64,000 nucleotides of DNA from an uncultured Ruminococcus sp. (GCA_902780505.1 CACZFN010000005.1:51561-115560); one strand, 5' to 3'; counted from the stretch's first letter, positions 43,260 to 52,721 are shown. Numbers and translations: made by a program. The notes: generated from the sequence alone by a model not told the origin.

Positions 43260-44702
43260 ATGACAAAGCTTAAAAGAGTGCTTTGCGGCACAATGTGCCT
43301 TGCAATGGCAGGCTCAATGCTCACAGCATGCGGTGATGACAGTTCATCAAGCGGCACAAATGTTGCAGAGGTACCGCAGAAAAAGGAAGGTAATGAGGAG
43401 TCCAAGAACACCATTAAGATCTATGTGTGGAACCAGGAATTCCAGGGCTTATTCAGAAGATACTATCCTGAATACGATGCTGTAAAGTCCAACTATGACA
43501 CAGAAAAGCATGAGAAGAAGGACACCGGTGATGACTTCCTCAAGGACGGCAAGAAGGTCGTTTGGGTTGTAAACGATAACCAGGGTAATAACTACCAGGA
43601 TAAGCTCGATGCAGCTCTCAAGGCTCAGGCTGATTCCGAGGATAAGGTTGATATGTTCCTTATCGAAGCTGACTACGCTCTTAAATATGTAAACAGCGGC
43701 TATACAAAGGATCTTTCTAAGATTGGCATCACAGATACTGATACAGCTCAGATGTATGACTATACAAAGCAGGTTGCTACTTCTGAAGACGGCACACTTC
43801 GTGCAGTATCGTGGCAGGCAACTCCTGGTCTGTTCGCTTACAGGAGAGATATCGCTAAGGATGTTCTCGGCACAGACGATCCTGCAGAGGTTCAGGCTGC
43901 TCTTTCTGACTGGACAAAGTTTGACGAAGTTGCTGCTAAGATGAACGAGAAGGGCTACAAGATGCTCTCCGGTTTTGATGACAGCTATCGTGTATTCTCC
44001 AACAACGTTTCTAAGCCTTGGGTTGACGAGAATAAGAAGATCGTTGTAGACGATGCTCTTATGCAGTGGGTTGACCAGACTAAGAATTATACAGACAAGG
44101 GCTATAACAACAAGACTTCACTCTGGACCGATCCTTGGGCAGCTGACCAGGGCCCGACAGGTAAGGTATTCGGCTTCTTCTATTCTACATGGGGCATCAA
44201 CTTCACACTTAAGAAAAACTCCCTTGAAACTCCTGTAGATAAGGGAGGAGAAGAAAAGGTTGGTAACGGTATCTATGGTCAGTATGCTGTATGCGAAGGC
44301 CCTGCTGCTTACTTCTGGGGCGGTACATGGCTCTGCTGCGCAGCTGGTTCCGATAACGAAGATACAGTTGCAGACATCATGAAGAAGATGACTTGCGACA
44401 AGGATATCGCTACACAGATCACAAAGGATACTCAGGACTATACAAACAACAAGGAAGCTATGGATGCACTTGCTGCTTCTGACTATGCTTCTGACTTCCT
44501 CGGCGGTCAGAACCATATCGCTCTGTTCGCTTCTACTGCTCCTAACATCAAGATGGATAAGACAACAGCTTATGACCAGGGCCTTAACGAAGCATTCCAG
44601 GATGCATTCAAGGATTACTTCAACGGCAACGCTACTAAGGACGAGGCTCTTGAAAACTTCTACAAGGCAGCACTTGAGAAGTATCCTACACTCAGCAAGT
44701 AA
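43260..44702 (+). CDS. Sugar ABC transporter substrate-binding lipoprotein
   Basis: This 480-residue lipoprotein has lipobox SMLTAC with C24, an acidic/Ser-rich linker, and a family 1 extracellular solute-binding fold. Blocks include IKIYVWNQEFQGLF, KVDMFLIEADYALKYV, VSWQATPGLFAYRRDI and AYFWGGTWLCCAAGSDN. It is the ligand receptor of the importer formed with the two permeases downstream. Perfect AAGGAGG precedes the ATG. Codon use is strongly biased (AAG, ATC, GCT), unlike the ATA/AAA-rich neighbours, pointing to very high expression. No ATPase gene is in the operon, so a shared MsmK-type ATPase is expected elsewhere. Confidence 0.93.
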   Translation: MTKLKRVLCGTMCLAMAGSMLTACGDDSSSSGTNVAEVPQKKEGNEESKNTIKIYVWNQEFQGLFRRYYPEYDAVKSNYDTEKHEKKDTGDDFLKDGKKVVWVVNDNQGNNYQDKLDAALKAQADSEDKVDMFLIEADYALKYVNSGYTKDLSKIGITDTDTAQMYDYTKQVATSEDGTLRAVSWQATPGLFAYRRDIAKDVLGTDDPAEVQAALSDWTKFDEVAAKMNEKGYKMLSGFDDSYRVFSNNVSKPWVDENKKIVVDDALMQWVDQTKNYTDKGYNNKTSLWTDPWAADQGPTGKVFGFFYSTWGINFTLKKNSLETPVDKGGEEKVGNGIYGQYAVCEGPAAYFWGGTWLCCAAGSDNEDTVADIMKKMTCDKDIATQITKDTQDYTNNKEAMDALAASDYASDFLGGQNHIALFASTAPNIKMDKTTAYDQGLNEAFQDAFKDYFNGNATKDEALENFYKAALEKYPTLSK

Positions 44703-44734
44703 TTTAAAAGCTGATAATAATATTTCGAGAAATC

Positions 44735-44759
44735 GGGGTGGTGGCTTGACCGCCGCCCC
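44735..44759 (+). promoter_or_regulatory. Intercistronic stem-loop after the binding-protein gene
   Basis: GGGGTGGTGG and CCGCCGCCCC pair over 10 bases (two G-U in RNA) around a 5-base loop. No T run follows. Such structures often protect the upstream message, keeping binding protein in excess over permeases. Confidence 0.55.
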
Positions 44760-44817
44760 ATTCTTGAATTATACTCTATGAAAGGAAAATTTGCTATTAT
44801 TATAGCAGGGTGAGTAT

Positions 44818-45789
44818 ATGGCGTCATCAAATAAACATAAATCCATAAGCTATGCTAAATGGGGCTATATTTTTATTCTGCCGTTCTTTATAGTGTATGC
44901 AGCTTTTCAGCTTTATCCTATGTTCTCTACAATACGTGACTCTTTCTATGAAAAGATCACTGAAGGTCTGTTAGACCTTCCTGAGAGATTTGTGGGGCTT
45001 GAAAACTATTCCAAACTCTTTGAAGAAGGCGATATATTCTCCTATTTTGGCAATACCTTTATTATCTGGATAATCGGTTTTATACCCCAGATATTTATTT
45101 CACTCCTCCTTGCTGCTTGGTTCACTGATATACGTCTTAAAATTAAAGCACAGGGCTTCTTTAAGGTTGTAATCTATCTTCCTAACATAATCATGGCTGC
45201 GGCTGTATCTATGCTGTTCTTCGCTATTTTCTCCGATATCGGTCCTATTAACGAAGTATACAAGAATATTACAGGTTCCGACGAGCCATATCAGTTCTTT
45301 GCACATATTGCATCAACACGTATAATCATTGCGATCATCAACTTCATTATGTGGTATGGTAATACTACAATACTCCTTATGGCTGCAATAATGGGTGTTG
45401 ATCCTGCTCTCTATGAAGCTGCTGAGATCGACGGTGCTTCACCTTCTCAGACATTCTGGCAGATCACTATCCCTTCTATCAGGCCTATCCTTATCTACGT
45501 TCTTGTTACATCACTTATCGGTGGTGTTCAGATGTATGATATCCCGCAGATCATCACTAACGGCACAGGTAGCCCTGTAAGATCTTCAATGACTGTTGTT
45601 ATGTACCTTAACAACCAGATCTCCGTTGGTAAGAACTACGGTAAAGCAGGTGCTATTTCAGTTATTCTGTTTATTGTTGCTGCTGTACTTTCACTTCTTG
45701 TGGCGGCATTCAATTCAAAGGATCAGATCGCTGAAAACAGAGCTGCTAAATTAAAGAAAAAGAAAATGAAAGGAGCAATGAAGATATGA
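44818..45789 (+). CDS. Sugar ABC transporter permease, MalF type
   Basis: This 323-residue inner-membrane protein has six or seven helices. The ABC-interacting EAA loop is YEAAEIDGASPSQTFWQITIPSIRPI (about residues 200-225). The N-terminus (KWGYIFILPFFIVYAAFQLYPM) is typical of MalF-like permeases without the large extra loop. It pairs with the MalG-type protein encoded next, whose start overlaps its end by 4 bases. Together with the lipoprotein upstream it imports a carbohydrate, probably an oligosaccharide. Confidence 0.93.
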   Translation: MASSNKHKSISYAKWGYIFILPFFIVYAAFQLYPMFSTIRDSFYEKITEGLLDLPERFVGLENYSKLFEEGDIFSYFGNTFIIWIIGFIPQIFISLLLAAWFTDIRLKIKAQGFFKVVIYLPNIIMAAAVSMLFFAIFSDIGPINEVYKNITGSDEPYQFFAHIASTRIIIAIINFIMWYGNTTILLMAAIMGVDPALYEAAEIDGASPSQTFWQITIPSIRPILIYVLVTSLIGGVQMYDIPQIITNGTGSPVRSSMTVVMYLNNQISVGKNYGKAGAISVILFIVAAVLSLLVAAFNSKDQIAENRAAKLKKKKMKGAMKI

Positions 45790-46664
45790 GCGCAAACACT
45801 ACAGATCATGTTGGTGAGCATACCAACAAAACCAAGCTTCTTATCAGAAGAATAATAGCTTATGTTGTGCTCGTTCTTCTGACTATAATATCGCTCTTTC
45901 CGTTTGTTATAATGATAATCAACTCAACCCGTTCACATCCTGAGATCCAGAAGGGCTTTAAGTTCGTACTTGGAAGCAGTTTCGGTGTAAACTTCAAGAA
46001 CGTTTTCAGAAACACTGACCTTCCGCTTTTCTACGGTCTTAGAAACTCCCTTGTAGTTGCAGGCTTCTGTGCACTTCTCAGTACATATTTCTCTGCACTT
46101 ACAGCTTACGGTATCCATGTTTATGAATTCAGACTCAAGAAATTTGCGTTTGCTTTCATTCTTGTTATCATGATGGTACCTGCTCAGGTTTCTGCTCTTG
46201 GTTTCTACAGAATGATGTTCGATCTGGGTTTGACAAATAACCTTCTTCCGCTTATTATACCGTCAATTGCGGCTCCTGCTACTTTCTTCTTTATGAAGCA
46301 GTATATGGATTCGTCCCTGCCCCTTGAAATAGTTGAGGCAGCTCGTATCGACGGCTGTAATGAATTCAGGACCTTCAACTCGATCGTAATGCCTATCATG
46401 AAGCCTGCAATGGCAGTTCAGGGTATCTTTACTTTCGTTGCAAACTGGAACAACTACTTTATTCCTTCTCTTATCATTGATAAGAAAGAACTCAAAACTC
46501 TCCCTATCATGGTCGCAACACTCAGATCTGCTGACTTCTTAAAGTTTGATATGGGCCAGGTTTATATGATGATCTTTATTGCGATCATACCCGTTGTTAT
46601 CGTGTATCTTGCACTTTCTAAGTTCATCATCAGAGGTATTGCTCTTGGTTCTGTAAAGGGCTGA
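45786..46664 (+). CDS. Sugar ABC transporter permease, MalG type
   Basis: This 292-residue membrane protein has six helices. Its EAA loop is VEAARIDGCNEFRTFNSIVMPIMKPA (about 180-205). The cytoplasmic N-terminus (SANTTDHVGEHTNKTKLLIRR) precedes a first helix at about 22-45. The C-terminus SKFIIRGIALGSVKG is the classic ending of MalG-like permeases. A terminator follows, so no ATPase is co-transcribed. Confidence 0.93.
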   Translation: MSANTTDHVGEHTNKTKLLIRRIIAYVVLVLLTIISLFPFVIMIINSTRSHPEIQKGFKFVLGSSFGVNFKNVFRNTDLPLFYGLRNSLVVAGFCALLSTYFSALTAYGIHVYEFRLKKFAFAFILVIMMVPAQVSALGFYRMMFDLGLTNNLLPLIIPSIAAPATFFFMKQYMDSSLPLEIVEAARIDGCNEFRTFNSIVMPIMKPAMAVQGIFTFVANWNNYFIPSLIIDKKELKTLPIMVATLRSADFLKFDMGQVYMMIFIAIIPVVIVYLALSKFIIRGIALGSVKG

Positions 46665-46678
46665 TATGTAAACAAATT

Positions 46679-46709
46679 AAAGTCTGTCCATCTTTGGGCA
46701 GACTTTTTT
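46679..46709 (+). terminator. Terminator of the sugar ABC operon
   Basis: AAAGTCTGTCC / GGGCAGACTTT stem (one G-U), 6-base loop, T run. Confidence 0.85.
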
Positions 46710-46771
46710 ATGTTAAAATATACAGCGCTATTTTTAAAACCTGCTTGAAATTTGATTTTTATCACAAAAAT

Positions 46772-46834
46772 TTGTATTATTTGGTTACAATATGTATAAT
46801 TGTACTTGCAAAAAATATGCTGATGTGCTATAAT
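46772..46834 (+). promoter_or_regulatory. Two tandem promoters of the amino-acid ABC operon
   Basis: First: TTGTAT (46772-46777), 17 bases, TATAAT (46795-46800). Second: TTGCAA (46806-46811), 17 bases, TATAAT (46829-46834). The start codon is at 46912. Confidence 0.65.
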
Positions 46835-46911
46835 AATCTATGGCTTTAATGATATGTGGTATTCACATATATACATTTTATGCGCATATTTTTTTTAAGG
46901 AGTAGATCGTA

Positions 46912-47694
46912 ATGTTAAAGAAATTATTGGGTGTTTCCTGCGCTGTTATTATGCTTGGTGCTTCGCTTGCTTCCTGCGGTGTTCCTGCTAATACTGTGCA
47001 TAGTATAGATGACTTAAAGGGTAAGACTATCGGTGTTCAGCTTGGTACTACAGGCGATATTTATGCCGAAAATGTGGAAGATGCTAAGGTCGAAAAGTAT
47101 AATAAGGGCGCTGATGCTGTTCAGGCTCTTAAACAGGGTAAGATCGATGCAGTTCTTATTGACTCTGAGCCTGCAAAGGTTTTTGTTAAGGAAAATGATG
47201 ACCTTGAAATACTTGATGAACCTTTTGCAGAAGAAGAATATGCAATTGCTATCAAACTTGATAATACTGCACTTCAGGCCGATATCAATAAAGCACTTTC
47301 TGAGCTGAAGGCTGACGGAACGCTTGATAAGATCAAGAACAATTATATCGGTGATGAAGCTGGTAAAAGCCCTTATAAATCACCTGAAGGCGTTGACAGA
47401 AGCAAAGGTAAGCTTGTAATGGCAACAAATGCTGAGTTTCCGCCTTATGAAAGTAAAAACGGCGATGATATCGTCGGTATCGATGTTGATATGATGAAGG
47501 CTGTATGCGATAAACTTGGCTATGAACTAACTATAGATGATATGGTCTTTGACTCTATTATTGCGGCAGTTTCTTCGGGTAAAGCTGATGTCGGCGTTGC
47601 CGGCATGACCGTTACTGAGGACAGACAGAAAAATGTACTTTTCTCTGATCCTTATACCACTTCTAATCAGGTCATTATCGTAAGAAAGAAATAA
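46912..47694 (+). CDS. Polar amino-acid ABC transporter binding lipoprotein with permuted domain order
   Basis: This 260-residue lipoprotein has lipobox SLASC with C22. It belongs to family 3 extracellular solute-binding proteins, but the two halves are in reversed order. Residues 30-147 (SIDDLKGKTIGVQLGTTG...IDAVLIDSEPAK...ELKADGTLDKI) match what is normally the second half. Residues 167-260 (KLVMATNAEFPPYES...GIDVDMMKAVCDKLG...VGVAGMTVTEDRQKNVLFSDPYT) match the normal first half. A linker of about 19 residues joins them. This is the picture of a circular permutation that keeps both lobes complete. It supplies an amino acid, probably glutamine- or cystine-like, to the downstream permease. 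Confidence 0.88.
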   Translation: MLKKLLGVSCAVIMLGASLASCGVPANTVHSIDDLKGKTIGVQLGTTGDIYAENVEDAKVEKYNKGADAVQALKQGKIDAVLIDSEPAKVFVKENDDLEILDEPFAEEEYAIAIKLDNTALQADINKALSELKADGTLDKIKNNYIGDEAGKSPYKSPEGVDRSKGKLVMATNAEFPPYESKNGDDIVGIDVDMMKAVCDKLGYELTIDDMVFDSIIAAVSSGKADVGVAGMTVTEDRQKNVLFSDPYTTSNQVIIVRKK

Positions 47695-47763
47695 TAGTTG
47701 TTGTAGATTTTCCCCTGCCTGTTAGGGTGGGGGATAATCCTTTTTTGAGAGGAGTGTTCTGAT

Positions 47764-48456
47764 TTGGACGAGCTGATAGCATCATTCCGACAGAATTTTA
47801 TAGAACAAGACAGGTGGAAGTACCTGACAAACGGTCTTAAAACCACACTGATAATAACATTTTTTGCTGTTCTTATTGGTTTTGTCCTCGGCTTTATCGT
47901 TGCAGTTATCCGTTCTACACACGATAAAACCGGTAAGCTGAAGATAGCAAACCTTATCTGTAAGATATATCTTACAGTCATTCGCGGGACGCCTATGGTC
48001 GTTCAGCTCCTTATTACATACTTTGTTATTTTTGGCAGCGTTAATATTGATAAGATATTTGTGGCAGTTATGGCGTTCGGAATCAACTCGGGCGCTTATG
48101 TTGCCGAAATAGTCCGTTCAGGTATCATGAGCATTGATAACGGTCAGCTTGAAGCAGGCAGAAGTCTTGGCCTTAATTACAGACAGACTATGTTTTATAT
48201 CATTATGCCGCAGGCACTTAAAACAGTTCTTCCTGCTCTTGCAAACGAATGTATAGTGCTCTTAAAGGAAACCTCAGTAGCGGGCTATATTGCAGTTCAG
48301 GATCTTACTAAGGGCGGCGATATTATCAGATCTCAGACTTATTCGGCTTTTATGCCGCTTATAACTGTAGCGGTCATATATCTTATGATGGTTATGATCC
48401 TTTCAAACCTTGTAAGCAGACTTGAAAGGAGGCTTGCAAAAAATGATAGACATTAA
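47764..48456 (+). CDS. Amino-acid ABC transporter permease, HisM/GlnP type
   Basis: This 230-residue membrane protein starts at TTG 47764 with GAGAGGAGTG upstream. It has the His/Glu/Gln/Arg permease signature: an N-terminal [20 protein letters not shown] helix, [10 protein letters not shown] and the EAA loop [25 protein letters not shown]. Five helices are expected. It probably acts as a homodimer, since a second permease gene is absent. A GC-rich imperfect hairpin lies in the 69-base gap after the binding-protein gene. Confidence 0.93.
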   Translation: MDELIASFRQNFIEQDRWKYLTNGLKTTLIITFFAVLIGFVLGFIVAVIRSTHDKTGKLKIANLICKIYLTVIRGTPMVVQLLITYFVIFGSVNIDKIFVAVMAFGINSGAYVAEIVRSGIMSIDNGQLEAGRSLGLNYRQTMFYIIMPQALKTVLPALANECIVLLKETSVAGYIAVQDLTKGGDIIRSQTYSAFMPLITVAVIYLMMVMILSNLVSRLERRLAKNDRH

Positions 48457-49168
48457 AAATCTTTGCAAGGACTTCGGCAATACAAGAGTTCTTAAAAACA
48501 TCACCGAAACAATACACAAGGGCGAAAAGGTAGTTATTATCGGACCGTCCGGTTCGGGTAAGTCTACATTTCTTCGATGCCTGAACCTTATGGAAACCCC
48601 GACTTCAGGCGATATTGTATTTGAGGGCAGTAACATCACAAAAGCAAGTGACAGGGAGATCAATCTTTTAAGGCAGAGAATGGGAATGGTTTTTCAGCAT
48701 TTTAACCTTTTCCCGCACCTTACTATCAGGAAAAATATCACACTTGCGCCTGTAAAGCTGAAGCTTATGACACAGCAGGAGGCTGATGATAAAGCGGAGG
48801 AACTTCTGAAGATCGTCGGACTTCCCGAAAAGGCTGACGAGTACCCTGCAAGGCTTTCGGGCGGACAGAAGCAGAGGATAGCAATTGCTCGTGCACTTGC
48901 AATGAAGCCTGAAGTCATGCTGTTTGATGAACCTACTTCGGCACTTGATCCCGAAATGGTCGGCGAAGTGCTTGAACTTATGAAAAAGCTCGCTGATGAC
49001 GGAATGACAATGATAGTTGTTACACATGAAATGGGTTTTGCGAGAGAAGTTGCGTCAAGGGTAATGTTTATGTCTGACGGCGAGATACTTGAGCAGAACG
49101 AGCCGGGAGAATTCTTCTCAAATCCTCAGAATAAAAGACTTAAAGATTTTCTTTCAAAGGTGCTGTAA
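48443..49168 (+). CDS. Amino-acid ABC transporter ATP-binding protein
   Basis: ATG 48443 follows AAAGGAGG by 10 bases, inside the permease gene end. The 241-residue ATPase has Walker [11 protein letters not shown]-loop [11 protein letters not shown], signature LSGGQKQR, Walker B VMLFDEP and H-loop [18 protein letters not shown] is characteristic of the GlnQ/HisP class. It energises the permease upstream, completing a full importer with one gene for each component. Confidence 0.95.
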   Translation: MIDIKNLCKDFGNTRVLKNITETIHKGEKVVIIGPSGSGKSTFLRCLNLMETPTSGDIVFEGSNITKASDREINLLRQRMGMVFQHFNLFPHLTIRKNITLAPVKLKLMTQQEADDKAEELLKIVGLPEKADEYPARLSGGQKQRIAIARALAMKPEVMLFDEPTSALDPEMVGEVLELMKKLADDGMTMIVVTHEMGFAREVASRVMFMSDGEILEQNEPGEFFSNPQNKRLKDFLSKVL

Positions 49169-49169
49169 T

Positions 49170-49592
49170 ATGGAACTCAGGATTTATTTATTTGATAAAC
49201 TTGTTTCTGACGCGCAAAAGCTAAGGACTGATGTCTTTATAAACGAGCAGGGCTTTAAAAACGAGTTTGACGAGATAGATGACCGGGCTACACACGTGAT
49301 CATTTATGATAAGAATATACCTATCGCCACAGGAAGGCTTTATACAAATGACGGTGAAAACTTTATTATCGGCAGGGTTTGTGTAGCAAAGGATTATCGT
49401 GATAAGCATTTAGGCAAACGTGTAATATCAGCGCTTGAAGAAGATGCGCGAAAGATGGGCGGCAAGGCTGTAAGCATTTCAGCACAGTGCAGAGTACAGG
49501 GCTTTTATGAAAAGCTTGGTTATACTGCAACTGATGATCTTCATGACGACGAAGGCTGTCCGCACGTAACAATGATAAAAAGCCTGAGATAA
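49170..49592 (+). CDS. GNAT N-acetyltransferase, ElaA/YjcF type
   Basis: ATG 49170 starts one base after the ATPase stop, with AAAGGTG upstream. The 140-residue protein has LRTDVFINEQGF (about 16-27), the R-x-x-V-F-x-x-E-Q signature of the ElaA/YjcF group. The acetyl-CoA motif is VCVAKDYRDKHLGKRVI. The GFYEKLGYTATDDLHDDEGCPHVTMIK ending is also typical. Substrate unknown. Co-transcription with the amino-acid importer may mean acetylation of an imported amine or amino acid (inference). Confidence 0.88.
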   Translation: MELRIYLFDKLVSDAQKLRTDVFINEQGFKNEFDEIDDRATHVIIYDKNIPIATGRLYTNDGENFIIGRVCVAKDYRDKHLGKRVISALEEDARKMGGKAVSISAQCRVQGFYEKLGYTATDDLHDDEGCPHVTMIKSLR

Positions 49593-49638
49593 AAAACAAC
49601 CCGTGAACGGATCTGTGAACGTTCGCGGGTGTTTTGTA
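49593..49638. terminator. Terminator between convergent GNAT and YnbB-like genes
   Basis: AACCCGTGAACG / CGTTCGCGGGTT-like stem with minor mismatches, flanked by an A run and T-rich sequence. Confidence 0.7.
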
Positions 49639-49641
49639 TTA

Positions 49642-50919
49642 TTATAGTGATATAAGCCCTCGGCTCAGCATATTCTGTGCGGCTATCATTACCCCTGCCT
49701 TGCCTGTAGGATAGGTGAGCCCGCCTTGCAGCCAGACTGCATAAGGCTCCCTTATCGGGGCATCGGCGGAAAGCTCAATAGATGCGCCCATTGTAAACGC
49801 ACCCGCCGCCATTATTACTTTGCTGTCATATCCGGGCATATCCCATGCTTCAGGCGTTACATAAGAGTCAACAGGTGAACCTTTCTGTATTCCCTGACAG
49901 AATGCCACAAGGTTTTCTTCGTTCTGCAATAACACGGAAGCGATAATATCTGTACGCTTTTCTGTACTTTTGGGAAGTGTGCCGAAGCCAAGTTTTTCAA
50001 ATAGTCTGCAAGCAAATACGCTGGTTTTTAAAGCAGCTGCCACTACCTCAGGTGAGAAAAACAACCCTAAAAGCATTTCCCTGTTCTGACCGAGTGTTGC
50101 ACCGATTTCCTTGCCCATGCCAATGCAGGTAAGCCTGTCAGCGCATTTGTTTACAAGTTCTGATTTTCCGCAGATGTATCCGCCGGTCGATGCTATACCG
50201 CCGCCGAGGTTTTTAATAAGCGAACCCACGATAAGATCAGCCCCGGCTGCAAGCGGTTCACATTCTTCAACAAGTTCACCGTAGCAGTTGTCAACAAGTA
50301 CGATAATATCGGGGTTTTTGCTTCTTGCGGCTTCTGTTATTCGCCCGATAGTTTCTACGTCAAACGAAGGCCTTAACGAATACCCGCGTGAACGCTGAAT
50401 ATGTGCAACTCTGGCATTTGCAGCTTTACGTGCTATCATTTCATAGTCGGGCATTCCGTTTTCTTTAAGCGGTACCTCGTCATAGTTTACACCAAAATCT
50501 TTAAGCGAGCCGTTGCCTTTTTCATATCTTATGCCAATTACTTCCTCAAGGGTATCATATGGTGCACCGGTGCAGGCAAGAAGTGTATCACCAGGTCTTA
50601 ATACTCCGAAAAGTGCAGTGGAAATTGCGTGTGTTCCGTTGGCAAACGTGTGCCGCACCAAAGCATCCTCACCGCCAAGCACCTGGGCAAATACTTTGTC
50701 GATCGTTTCCCGCCCGAGGTCGTCATAGCCATATCCTGTTGTTCCTTTAAGGCATACCTCACTTACCCTGTTGTCAATAAATGCTTTCAAAACTTTCTGC
50801 CCGTTTTTATGTGCAATTTTTTCTATCTCAGCAAAGCTTTCTCCGCACTCGGCTTCAGCTTGCTGCGAAAGCGCAGTGATGCGTTCATCTATATCAAAAA
50901 CATTATTCATCAGTTTCAT
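49642..50919 (-). CDS. YnbB-like PLP-dependent enzyme (methionine gamma-lyase family, aluminium-resistance type)
   Basis: This 425-residue protein is of the Cys/Met-metabolism PLP family. HTFANGTHAISTALFGVLRPGDTLL is the cofactor-phosphate region, IVLVDNCYGELVEE holds the PLP Asp, and GSLIKNLGGGIASTGGYI contains the Schiff-base Lys (about residue 236). The tail LQGGLTYPTGKAGVMIAAQNML is specific for the YnbB group, often annotated as aluminium resistance protein. True substrate is not established. GAGAGG lies 4 bases before the ATG. It overlaps the end of the GNAT gene upstream by 17 bases. Confidence 0.9.
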   Translation of the reverse strand: MKLMNNVFDIDERITALSQQAEAECGESFAEIEKIAHKNGQKVLKAFIDNRVSEVCLKGTTGYGYDDLGRETIDKVFAQVLGGEDALVRHTFANGTHAISTALFGVLRPGDTLLACTGAPYDTLEEVIGIRYEKGNGSLKDFGVNYDEVPLKENGMPDYEMIARKAANARVAHIQRSRGYSLRPSFDVETIGRITEAARSKNPDIIVLVDNCYGELVEECEPLAAGADLIVGSLIKNLGGGIASTGGYICGKSELVNKCADRLTCIGMGKEIGATLGQNREMLLGLFFSPEVVAAALKTSVFACRLFEKLGFGTLPKSTEKRTDIIASVLLQNEENLVAFCQGIQKGSPVDSYVTPEAWDMPGYDSKVIMAAGAFTMGASIELSADAPIREPYAVWLQGGLTYPTGKAGVMIAAQNMLSRGLISL

Positions 50920-51679
50920 TTTTCCTCTCTAAAACCAAGTCAACACTGACAGGCGTGAATCCTATCTCGTTGTAATAGCTTACCCTGTGTGGGCGCGCAA
51001 AAAGAATTACCTCAAATCCGTCACGCGAAAGCCGCTCGCCTATCCAGTAAAGCAGTTTTCTTGCATGAAGCTTTCCGCGCTGTTCGGGAACTGTAGCAAC
51101 GTGTCCGATCAGCACCACCTTATCAATTATATACTGGATAGTAGCTGTAGTGTAATCACCAAGCAGAAATGACTGAGCCAGCCCCCGCCTTACTCTGTGT
51201 GACATATCTGTAAGCCAAAGCTCATATGAATTTGCGATAGCAGGGAATGATGAAGCAAGTATCTTGTAAACATCACCGAGCGGCGGCACATCATCAACAT
51301 CAAGTGCGGGTATTTCATTTCTTGGCTTGTAGCGAAACTGCGTGCGTTTGTCTGTTTTGTATTCGGGGAGTGTTTCAAGAAGTGCAGGTACATATGCCTT
51401 TTCAAGTTCACAGGAAAGCGGTTTGTTCATTGATATAAACATACTGACCTCAGCAAGTTCACCTTCACTTAGTGTACAGCCTTCGAGTGTTGACATAAGC
51501 ATCGAGGAGTTGAAAAGCACAATAATGCCCTTTTCCTTTTCCTCGTCTTTTATTATAAAAAACCGACAGAAATCATAACCCCCGCCGTATGCCTGATAAT
51601 GCGAGCGTATTCGTCTTGAATAGTGGTTGCCGCGCATTTTAGGTATCAGGCTGTCAAAATTTAAGGTCTGTGTTATCAT
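50903..51679 (-). CDS. GNAT-domain protein
   Basis: This 258-residue protein has an N-terminal part that could be a degenerate acetyltransferase half (SRRIRSHYQAYGGGYDFCRFFII). Its C-terminal half has a clear GNAT motif A, VATVPEQRGKLHARKLLYWIGERL (about 197-220), followed by EVILFARPHRVSYYNEIGF. Q/R-x-x-G-K replaces the usual G-x-G/A start but the spacing fits. It overlaps its neighbours on both sides by a few bases, so it is part of a minus-strand operon with two peptidases and the YnbB-like enzyme. Substrate unknown. Confidence 0.8.
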   Translation of the reverse strand: MITQTLNFDSLIPKMRGNHYSRRIRSHYQAYGGGYDFCRFFIIKDEEKEKGIIVLFNSSMLMSTLEGCTLSEGELAEVSMFISMNKPLSCELEKAYVPALLETLPEYKTDKRTQFRYKPRNEIPALDVDDVPPLGDVYKILASSFPAIANSYELWLTDMSHRVRRGLAQSFLLGDYTTATIQYIIDKVVLIGHVATVPEQRGKLHARKLLYWIGERLSRDGFEVILFARPHRVSYYNEIGFTPVSVDLVLERKNETDE

Positions 51680-52701
51680 AGCTTTTGTATCCTTTTTGAA
51701 AGTTCACAAGCAAGTTTTTTGACACTTGTAAGGTCTTTTTTGTTTATCACACAGGAAGGACTGTGGAGGTATCTGCATGGAACTGATATCGCACAGGTCC
51801 TGACACCGCCGCGGGATCTGTGTATTGCCCCCGCATCATTTCCGCCTGCAACCATAGTCTTTGTCTGAACAGGGATATCTGCTTCTTTTCCTGTTTCAAA
51901 ACAAAGCCTGTAAAGCTCTTTGTCATAAAGCGTTGACCTGTCCATAAACGATACCACAGCACCACGGCCGAGTTCACAGACACGTTTTTCATTGCTGCTT
52001 GCAGGTATATCTGCGGCTGTAGTGGCTTCAAGAACAATAGCAAAATCAGGATCAACTGTATACGCTGCCGCAGCAGAACCCCGCAGGCCGATCTCCTCCT
52101 GCACCACAAAGGTAAAGTAGGTGTCATACATTACACCTTTTTCGATCATATCTATCATAACCGCACAACCTGCTCTGTCATCTATGGCTTTTGATTTGAT
52201 ACAGTCATTCCCAAGTTCGGTAAAGCTGCTGTCAAACACTACACTATCGCCAAGAGCCACAGCATTGCAAGCTTCATCATAGCTTTTTGCACCTATATCA
52301 ATGTAAAGCTTATCAAAGTCCGGGGCTTTGTCACGTTCACTGCTTTCAAGGTGATGAAGTGCTTTCCCGCCGACAACGCCGAATAGCTTGTCCTTGCCGA
52401 CTTTAACACGCTTTCCGAATACTACCCTCGGATCTATTCCGCCAACAGGTGAAAATTTCAAAAACCCGTCAGGAGTAATATATGTCACAATAAACCCTAC
52501 TTCGTCCATATGTGCCGATATCATAAGCTTTTTATCGCTGCTGCGGCTTCCCTTGCAAAATGCAATAAGGTTGCCGAGCGGATCGGTTGTAAGCTCACAT
52601 TTATCCTTTATTCTTGAAATTATGTATTCCCTTACTTCACCCTCGTCGCCGGATATGCCGTCAAGTTCACAGAGTGTCCTTAGACTTTGTAAAATATCCA
52701 T
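51676..52701 (-). CDS. M42-family metallo-aminopeptidase
   Basis: ATG 52701 has AAGGAAG 6 bases upstream. The 341-residue cytoplasmic peptidase shows the co-catalytic zinc ligands of the M42 (PepA/FrvX/TET) family: SAHMDEVGF (His, Asp), KAIDDRAGCAV (bridging Asp), QEEIGLRGS (catalytic and ligand Glu), VLEATTAAD (Asp-like position) and RYLHSPS (His). Family members form tetrahedral dodecamers that trim peptides. A second paralogue is encoded 21 bases upstream in the same operon, suggesting a mixed-specificity pair. Confidence 0.9.
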   Translation of the reverse strand: MDILQSLRTLCELDGISGDEGEVREYIISRIKDKCELTTDPLGNLIAFCKGSRSSDKKLMISAHMDEVGFIVTYITPDGFLKFSPVGGIDPRVVFGKRVKVGKDKLFGVVGGKALHHLESSERDKAPDFDKLYIDIGAKSYDEACNAVALGDSVVFDSSFTELGNDCIKSKAIDDRAGCAVMIDMIEKGVMYDTYFTFVVQEEIGLRGSAAAAYTVDPDFAIVLEATTAADIPASSNEKRVCELGRGAVVSFMDRSTLYDKELYRLCFETGKEADIPVQTKTMVAGGNDAGAIHRSRGGVRTCAISVPCRYLHSPSCVINKKDLTSVKKLACELSKRIQKL

Positions 52702-52721
52702 AATCATCTTCCTTTTGATTA

